Assembly: GCA_003255065.1 (NCBI GenBank)
Contig: QAOA01005223.1
Coordinates: 322,387 to 386,386 of the forward strand
DNA: 64,000 nucleotides
Direction of reading: 5' to 3'
Source: Cercis canadensis
Lineage: Eukaryota; Streptophyta; Magnoliopsida; Fabales; Fabaceae
Part shown: piece after piece, positions 55,401-64,000 of the stretch
Numbering within the stretch: position 1 is the first letter of the stretch
Layout: every line of letters begins with the position of its first letter
Program-made: the position numbers and the translations under genes
Notes under the pieces: model-generated
What the model saw: only the letters and a program-made list of their open reading frames with translations
What the model was told of the DNA's origin: nothing
Database searches by the model: none

Positions 55401-58400
55401 TAGTAATTCAGTAGAAAATTGTCTCGTCCCAGATACAGGGAAACACGAGAAAAATATCCAAGTCAAAAATAGGGATGAATCAAAACAGTGTCCCGGACCA
55501 GATATAGTGACTTACCAGGAAACAGAGCCGTCCCAGATACAGGGAAAAATGAGAAAAATATCTGAGTCAGTAACAGGGATGCACCGAAACAGGGTCCTAG
55601 ACCAGATATAGTGACTCACCAGGAAACTGTCCCGTTCCAGATACAAGGAAACAAGAGAAAGATATCCGAGTCAGAAATAGGGATGAACCGAAACCGGGTC
55701 CCGGACCAGATATAGTGACTCGCCAGGAAACTGTCCAGTCCCAGATATAGAGAAACACTATAAAAATATCCGAGTCAGAAATAGGGAAGAACCGAAACAA
55801 GGTCCCGGACCAGATATAGAGACTCACCAGGAAACAGTCCCGTCCCAGATACATCGAAACACGAGAAAAATATCAAGTCAGAAACAGGGATGAACTGAAG
55901 CAGGGTCCTAGACCAGATATAGTGACTCACCAGGAAACTGTCCCATCCCAGATACAGGGAAACACGAGAATAATAATATCCAAGTCAGAAACAGGAATAA
56001 ACCGAAACAGGGTCATGGACCAGATATAGTGACTCACCAGGAAAGAGTCCCGTCCCAGATATAGGGAAAAACAATAGAAATATCCGAGTCAGAAACAAGG
56101 ATGGACCGACACAGGGTCCCTGACCAGATATAGTGACTCACCAGGAAAGAGTCCCGTCCTAGATATATGGAAACACGAGAAAAATATTTGAGTCAGAAAC
56201 AGGGATGAACCAAAACAGGGTCCCATAACAGATATAGTGACTCACCAGGAAACAGTCCTGTCCCAGATATTGGGAAACACAATAGAAATATCCGAATCAG
56301 AAACAGGGATGAACCGAAATAGGGTCCTGGACCAGATGTAGTGACTTACCAGGAAACCGTCCTATCCTAGATACAGGGAAAAAAGAGAAAAATATCCGAG
56401 TCAGAAACAGGGATGGACCAAAACAGGGTCCCGGACCAGTTATAATGACTCACCAGGAAACTTTCCAGTCCCAGATACAGGGAAACACGAGAAAATTATC
56501 CGAGTCAGAAACAGGGATGAACCGAATCTTGGTCCCAGACCAGATATAGTGACTCACCAGGAAAGAGTCCCGTCCCAGATACAAGGAAACACGAGAAAAA
56601 TATCCGAGTCAGAAAAGAGGATGAACCGAAACAGGGTCCCGGACCTGATTTAGTGACTAACCAGGAAACAGTCCTGTCCCTGATATAGGGAAAAACAATA
56701 GAAATATCCGAGTCAGAAACAGGGATGGACCGAAACAGTGTCCCTGACCAGATATAGTGACTCACCAAGAAATTGTCCAGTACCAGATACAGGGAAACAC
56801 GAGAAAAATATTCGTGTCAGAAAAAGGGATGGACCGAAGCAAGGTCCTAGCCCAGATATAGTTACTCACCAGGAAAATGTCCCGTCACAGATATAGGGAA
56901 ACACAAGAAAAATAACCGAGTCAGAAACAGGGATGAACCGGAGCAGGGTCCTAGACCAGATATAGTGACTCACCCGGAAACTATCCCGTCCCAGATACAG
57001 GGAAACACGAGAAAAATATCCAAGTCAGAAACAGGTATGAACCGAAACAGGGTCCCGAACCAGATATAGTGATTCACCAAGAAACAGTCCCGTGCCAGAT
57101 ATAAGGAAAAACAATAGAAATATCCGAGTTAGAAACAGGGATGAACCGAAACAGGGTCCTAGACCAGATATAGTGACTCAACAGGAAAATGTCTTCTCCC
57201 AGATATAGGGAAACACGAGAAAAATATTCGAGTCAGAAACAGGGATGAACCGAAACAGGGTCCCGGACCAGATATAGTGACTAACCAGGAAACAGTCCCG
57301 TCCCAGATATAAGGAAACATAATAGAAATATTCGAGTCAGAAAAATGAATGAACCGAAACAGGGTCTCGGACCAAAAATAGTGACTCACCAGGAAACTGT
57401 CCAGTCCCAGATACAGAGAAACACTAGAAAAATATCCGAGTCAGAAAATGGGATGAACCGAAACAGGGTCCCGGACCAGATATAGTGACTCACCAGGAAA
57501 CTATTCCGTCCCAGATACAGGGATACACAAGAAAAATATCTGAGTTAGAAACAAGGATGAACCGAAACAGGGTCCCAGACCAGATATTGTGACTCCCATG
57601 GAAACTGTCTAATCCCAGATATAGGGAAACACAAGACAAATATCTGACTCAGACACAATAATTAACCAAAACAGGGTCCTGGAAGAGATATAGTAATTCA
57701 GTAGAAAACTGTCCCGTCCCAGATACAGGGAAACACGAGAAAAATATCTAAGTCAAAAATAGGGATGAACCAAAACAATGTCCCGGACCAGATATAGTGA
57801 CTTACCAGGAAACAGACCCGTCCCAGATACAGGGAAAAATGAGAAAAATATTCGAGTCAGTAACAAGGATGCACCGAAACAGGGTCCTAGACCAGATATA
57901 GTGACTCACCAGGAAACTGTCCTGTCCCAGATACAGGGAAATAAGAGATAGATATCCGAGTCAGAAACAGGGATGAACCGAAACCGGGTCCCGGACCAGA
58001 TATAGTGACTCACCAGGAAACTGTCCAGTCCCAGATACAGAGAAACACTAGAAAAATATCCGAGTCAGAAACAGGGATGAACCGAAACAGGGTCCCGGAC
58101 CAGATATAGCGACTCACCAGGAAACAGTCCCGTCCCAGATACAGGGAAACACGGGAAAAATATCCAAGTCAGAACCAGGGATTAACCGAAACAGGGTCCC
58201 GGACCAGATATAGTGATTCACCAGGAAACTGTCTCGTCCCATATACAAGGAAACACGAGAAAAATATACGAATCAGAAACAGGGAGGAACCAAAAAAGGG
58301 TCCCGGACCAGATATAGTTACTCAACAGGAAATAGTCCCATCTCAGATATAGGCAAACAAAATAGAAATATCCGAGTCAGAAACAGGGATAAAACGAAAC

Positions 58401-61400
58401 AGGTTCTTGGACCGAATATAGTGACTCACCAGAAAACAGTCCCGTCCCATAAACAGGGAAATATGAGAAAAATATCTGAGTCAGAAACAGGGATGAACCG
58501 AAACAGGGTCCCGGACCAGATATAGTGACTAACAAGGAAATAGTCCAGTCCCAGATATAGGGAAGCACAATAGAAATATCCGAGTCAGAAACAGGGATGA
58601 ATAGAAACAGGGACCCGGACCAGATATAGTGACTCACCAGGAAACAGTCCCGTCCAGATATAGGGAAACATAATAGAAATATCCAAGTCAGAAACAGGGA
58701 TGGACCGAAACAGGGTCCCGGACCAGATATAGTGACTCACCAGGAAACTGTCCAGTCCCAGATACATCGAAACACGAGAAAAATATCAGGTCAGAAACAG
58801 GGATGAACTGAAGCAGGGTCCTAGACCAGATATAATGACTCACTAGGAAACTGTCCCGTCCCAGATACAGGGAAACACAAGAAAAATATCCAAGTCAGAA
58901 ACAGGGATGAACCAAAACAGGGTCCTGGACCAGATAGAGTGACTCACCAGGATAGAGTCCCGTCCCAGATATAGGGAAACACGAGAAAAATATTCGAGTC
59001 AGAAACAGGGATGAACCAAAACAGGGTCCCATAACAGATATAGTGACTCACCAGGAAACAGTCCTGTCCCAGATATTGGGAAACACAAGAGAAATATCCA
59101 AATCAGAAATAGGGATGAACCGAAATAGGGTCCTGGACCAGATATAGTGACTCACTAGGAAACCGTCCCATCCTAGATACATCCTAGTCAGAAAAGGGGA
59201 TGGACCAAAACAGGGTTCCGGACCAGTGATAGTGAGTCACCAGGAAACTTTCCAGTCCCAGATACAGGGAAACACGAAAAAAATATTCGAGTCAAAAACA
59301 GGGATGAACCGAAACTTGGTCCCGGACCAGATATAGTGACTCACCAGGAAAGAGTCCCGTCCCAGATACAAGGAAACACGAGAAAAATATCCGAGTCAGA
59401 AAAAAGGATGAACCGAAACAGGGTCCCGGACCTGATATGGTGACTAACCAGGAAACAGTCCCGTCCCAGATATAGGGAAAAACAATAGAAATATCCGAGT
59501 CAGAAACAGGGATGGACCGAAACAGGGTCCCGAACCAGATATAGTGACTCACCAGGAAATTGTCCAGTCCCAGATACAGGGAAACACGAGAAAAATATCC
59601 GAGTCAAAAACAGGGATGAACCGAAGCAGGGTCCTAGACCAGATATAGTTACACACCAGGAATCTGTCCCGTAGCAGATACAGGGAAACACAAGAAAAAT
59701 AACTGAGTCAAAAACAGGGATGAACCGGAGCAGGGTCCTAGACTAGATATAGTGACTCACCCGGAAACTTTCCCGTCCCAGATACAGGGAAACACGAGAA
59801 AAATATCCAAGTCAGAAACAGGTATGAACCGAAACAGGGTCCCGGACCAGATAGAGTGATTCACCAGGAAACAGTCCCGTGCCAGATATAGGGAAAAACA
59901 ATAGAAATATCCGTGTCAGAAACACGAATGAACCGAAACAGGGTCCCGGACCAGTTATAGTAACTCACCAGGAAACTGTCCAATCCAAGATACAGAGAAA
60001 CACGAGAAAAATATCCAAGTCAGAACCAGGGATTATCCGAAACAGGGTCCCGGACCAGATATAGTGATTCACCAGGAAACTGTCCCGTCCCATATACAAG
60101 GAAACAAAAGAAAAATATCCGAATCAGAAACCGGGATGAACCGAAAAAAGGTCCGGGACCAGATATAGTGACTCAGCAGGAAATAGTCCCGTCCCAGATA
60201 TAGGGAAAAAGAAATAGAAATATCCGAGTCAGAAACAAGGATAAACTGAAACAGGTTCCCGAAGCAAATATAGTTACTAACCAGAAAACAGTCACGTCCC
60301 ATAAACAGGGATGAACCGAAACTTGGTCCCGGACCAGATATAGTGACTCACCATGAAAGAGTCCCGTCCCAGATACAAGGAAACACGGGAAAAATATCCG
60401 AGTCAGAAAAAAGGATGAACCGAAACAGGGTCCCGGACTTGATATACTAACTAACCAGGAAACAGTCTCGTCCCAGATATAGGGAAAAACAATAGAAATA
60501 TCGGAGTCAGAAACAGGGATGGATCAAAACAGGGTTCCGGACCAGATATAGTGATTCACCAGGGAACAGTCCCGTGACAGATATAGGGAAAAATAATAGA
60601 AATATCCGAGTTAAAAACAGGAATGAACCGAAACAGGGTCCTAGACCAGATATAGTGACTCAACAGGAAACTGTCCTGTCCCAGATATAGGGAAACACTA
60701 GAAAAATATCCGAGTCAGAAACAGGGATGAACTTAAACAGGGTCCCGGACCAGATATAGTGACTAACCAGGAAACAGTCCCGTCCCAGATATAAGAAAAC
60801 ATAATAGAAATATCCGAGTCAGAAACAAGAATGAACCGAAACAGGGTCTCGGACCAGATAGAGTGACTAGCCAGGAAACAGTCCCGTCCAGATATAGGGA
60901 AACACAATAGAAATATCCGAGTCAGAAACAGGGTCCGGGACCAGATATATTGACTCACCAGGAAACTGTCCAGTCCCAGAAACATTGAAACAAGAGAAAA
61001 ATATCAAGTCAGAAAAAGGAATAAACCGAAGCAGGGTCCTAGACCAGATATAGTGACTCACCTGGAAACTGTCCCGTCCTAGATACAGGGAAACAAGAGC
61101 AAAATAACCAAGTTAGAAATAGGGATGAACCGAAACAGGATCCCATAACAGATATAGTGACTCACCAAGAAACAGTCCTGTCCCAGATATTGGGAAACAC
61201 GAGAAAAAAATCCGAGTCAGAAACAGGGATGAACCGAACCTTGGTCCCGGACCAGATATAGTGACTCACCAGGAAAGAGTCCCGTCCCAGATACAAGGAA
61301 ACACGAGAAAAATATCCGAGTCAGAAAAAAGGAGGAACCTAAACAGGGTCCCGGACCTGATATCGTAACTAACCAAGAAACAGTCCCGTCCCAGATATAG

Positions 61401-63816
61401 AGAAAAACAATAGAAATATCCAAGTCAGAAACAGGGATGGACCGAAACAGGGTCCCTGACCAGATATAGTGACTCACCAGGAAACTATCCAGTCCCAGAT
61501 ACAGGGAAACAGGAGAAAAATATCCGAGTCAGAAACAGGGATGAACCGAAGCAGGGTCCTAGACCAGATATAGTTACTCACCAGGAAACTTTCCCGTCCC
61601 AGATACAGGGAAACACGAGAAAAATATCCAGTTCAGAAACAGGTATGAACCGAAACAGCGTCCCGGACCAGATATAGTGATTCACCAGGAAACAGTCCCG
61701 TGCCAGATATAGGTAAAAACAATAGAAATATCCGAGTTAGAAACAGGGATGAACCGAAACAGTGTCCTAGACCAGATATAGTGACTCAACAGGAAACTGT
61801 CATGTCCCAGATACAGGGAAACACAATAGAAATATCCGAGTCAGAAACAGGGACAGACAGAAACAGGGTCCCGGACCAGATATAGTGACTAACCAGGAAA
61901 CAGTCTCGTCCAGGTGTAGGGAAACACAATAGAAATATCCGAGTCAGAAACAGGGATGGACCGAAACAGGGTCCCGGACTAGATATAGTGACTCACCAGG
62001 AAACTGTCCAGTCCGAGATACATCGAAACACGAGAAAAATATCAAGTCAGAAACAGGGATGAACCGAAGCAGGGTCCTAGACCAGATATAGTGATTCACC
62101 AGGAAACTGTCCCGTCCCAGATACAGGGAAACACGAGGAAAATATCCAAGTCAGAAACAGGGATGAACCGAAACAGGGTCCTAGACCTGATATAGTGACC
62201 CACCAAGAAAGAGTCCCGTCCCAAATATAGGGAAACACGATAAAAATATTCGAGTCAGAAACAGGGATGAACCGAAACAGGGTCCCATAACAGATATAGT
62301 GACTCACCAGAAAACAGTGATGTCCCAAATATCGGGAAACACAATAGAAATATCCGAATCAGAAACAGGGATGAACCGAAACAGGGTCCTGGACCAGATA
62401 TAGTGACTCACCAGGAAACCGTCCCATCCAAGAAACAGGGAAAAAAGAGAAAAAGAACCGAGTCAGAAACAGGGATGGACCAAAACAGGGTCCCGGACCA
62501 GTTATAGTGACTCACCAGGAAACTGTCCCGTCCCAGATACAGGGAAACATAAAAAAAATATCCAAATCAGAAACAGGGATGAACCGAAACGGGGTCCTAG
62601 ACCAGATATAGTGACTCACCAGGAAAGAGTCCCGTCCCAGATATAGGGAAAAACAATAGAAATATCCGAGTCAGAAACAAGGATGGACCGAAACAGGGTC
62701 CCTGACCAGATATAGTGACTCACCAGGAAATTGTCCAGTCCCAGATACAGGGAAACACGAGAAAAATATCTGAGTCAGAAACAGGGATGAACCGAAGCAG
62801 GGTCCTAGACCAGATATAGTTACTAACCAGGAAACTGTCCCGTCCCAGATACAGGGAAACACAAGAAAAATAATCGAGTCAGAAACAAGGATGAACCGGA
62901 GCAGGGTCCTAGACCAGATATAGTGACTCACCAGGAAACTGTCCCGTCCCAGATACAGGGAAACACGAGAAAAATATCCGAGTCAGAAACAGGTATGAAC
63001 CGAAACAGGGACCCGGACCAGATATAGTTATTCACCAGGAAACAGTCCCGTGCCAAATATAGGGAAAAACAATAGAAATATCCGAGTCAGAAACAGGGAT
63101 GAACCGAAACAGGGTCCCGGAAAAGATATAGTGACTAACCAGGAAACAGTTCCATCCCAGATATATGGAAACACAATAGAAATATCCGAGTCAGAAACAG
63201 GGATACACAGATACAGGGTCCCGGACCAGATATAGTCACTCACCAGGAAACTGCCCAGTTCCAGATACAGTGAAACACAAGAAAATAATTGAGTCAGAAA
63301 CAGGGATGAACCGGAGCAGAGTCCTAGACCAGATATAGTGACTCACCTGAAAACTGTCCCATCCCAGATACAGGGAAACACGGGAAAAATATCCAAGTCA
63401 GGAACAGGTATGAACTGAAACAGGATCCCGACCAGATATTGTTATTCACCAGGAGACTGACCAGTCCTAGATACAGGGAAACACGAGAAAAATATCCTAA
63501 TCAGAAACAGGGATGAACTGAAATAGGGTCATGGACCAGATATAGTGACTCACCAAAAAACTGTTCAATCCCAGATACAGGGAAAAAAGAGAAAAATATC
63601 CGTGTCAGAAATGGGGATGGAACGAAACAGGGTCCCGGACCAGTTATAGTGACTCAACAGGAAACTATCCAGTCCCAGTTATAGGGAATCACGACAAAAA
63701 TATCCGAGTCAGGAATAGGGAGGAACCGAAACAGGGTCCCGGACCAGATATAGTGACTCACCAGGAAACTGCCCAGTCCTAGATATAGGGAAACACGAGA
63801 AAAATATCCAAGTCAG
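46447..63816 (+). repeat. Satellite array, about 104-bp monomer, roughly 165 copies
   Basis: Head-to-tail copies start with GTCAGAAACAGGGATGAACC (46447, 46551, 46655 and so on). The typical monomer is 104 bp and falls into three related pieces: CAGAAACAGGGATGAACCG..., CCAGATATAGTGACTCACC..., CCAGATATAGGGAAACACG..., about 36, 35 and 33 bp. Monomers commonly differ by around 5-15 percent by eye, and the first two next to LTR5 are among the most divergent. Several monomers are shortened by whole pieces. Minus-strand open readings of 60-95 codons recur because the repeat is stop-poor in that direction; they are not genes. Confidence 0.97.
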
Positions 63817-64000
63817 TGATGAACACACTTTTTATACAATAGTTATTCCTCATACTTAGTCTTTTAAACCTCTTTTGGGCTGAATTGCATAGACTTAGAC
63901 CTCATTTCATGACTTAGGATCCATTTATGCTTAATTGCAATTTCCAGCAATACTGGGCATTATATGCTGTCTCTGTGTTTCAGGCATATCTTGAGTTCTG
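63817..64000 (+). repeat. Start of an LTR-B element, cut by the right edge
   Basis: It starts TGATGAACACACTTTTTATAC directly after satellite GTCAG and matches the minus strand of 8486 down to about 8303 with few differences. It is in plus orientation, opposite to the copy at 7253-8486. The rest of the element lies outside the window. Confidence 0.9.

Noticed and set aside
46863..63243. Recurring 60-95-codon open readings, mostly on the minus strand (SGTLFRFIPVSDSD...-type peptides)
   Set aside because: They are the satellite monomer read in successive frames. They repeat with the 104-bp period, start and end wherever a variant base creates or removes a stop, and match no protein pattern.
46447..63816. 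CRISPR-like array
   Set aside because: Repeats are directly adjacent with no unique spacers and the whole unit is repetitive; the context is plant heterochromatin.

Overview
This is repeat-only plant DNA with no recognisable host gene. The lineages present (Tat/Ogre-like and Athila-like Ty3/gypsy LTR retrotransposons, a tRNA-Asp primer site, an Athila-type ORF) and the long satellite array point to a land plant, probably a eudicot, and to pericentromeric or other heterochromatic DNA. I cannot name the species.

Layout. (1) 1-7252, minus strand: a badly decayed Tat/Ogre-like element cut by the left window edge. It reads right to left as LTR end, primer site, leader, gag, zinc knuckle, protease, G-patch-like segment, reverse transcriptase and RNase H start. 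Its RT contains a 249-bp segment in three tandem copies. (2) 7253-8486, minus strand: an isolated LTR of a second family (called LTR-B here). (3) 8487-12305, plus strand: the 3' part of an Athila-like element, with the integrase C-terminus, a long spacer with a possible intron, and a broken Athila ORF-1/env-position gene. (4) 12306-46446, plus strand: a concatemer of one Athila-clade family (family A) in which neighbouring copies share LTRs. The order is truncated LTR1, internal 1, LTR2, internal 2, LTR3, internal 3, LTR4, internal 4, LTR5. Internals 1, 3 and 4 carry gag-pol. Internal 2 is a non-autonomous derivative with a gag remnant joined to an unrecognised sequence. (5) 46447-63816: a satellite of about 104 bp per monomer, roughly 165 copies, each monomer built from three related pieces of about 35 bp. 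(6) 63817-64000: the start of a plus-strand LTR-B.

How the parts fit. In an intact family A copy the LTR promoter would drive a genomic RNA primed by tRNA-Asp. Gag would package it, protease would mature the polyprotein, RT/RNase H would copy it and integrase would insert it. Every copy here is broken by stops, single-base indels or both. Internal 2 keeps the cis-acting ends (LTRs, primer site, 5' leader, 3' region) and would depend on proteins from its relatives.

The oddest signal is in internal 4 at 43202-43226. There, 25 consecutive bases are the plain complement, without reversal, of the sequence in the sister copies, and both flanks align normally. No ordinary inversion produces this. 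Other strong signals are LTR-end fragments pasted into copies 1 and 4, nonsense codons that repeatedly look like CAG-to-TAG changes, a leader hairpin kept although its sequence differs, and two retroelements that both meet the satellite at the same GTCAG pentamer.
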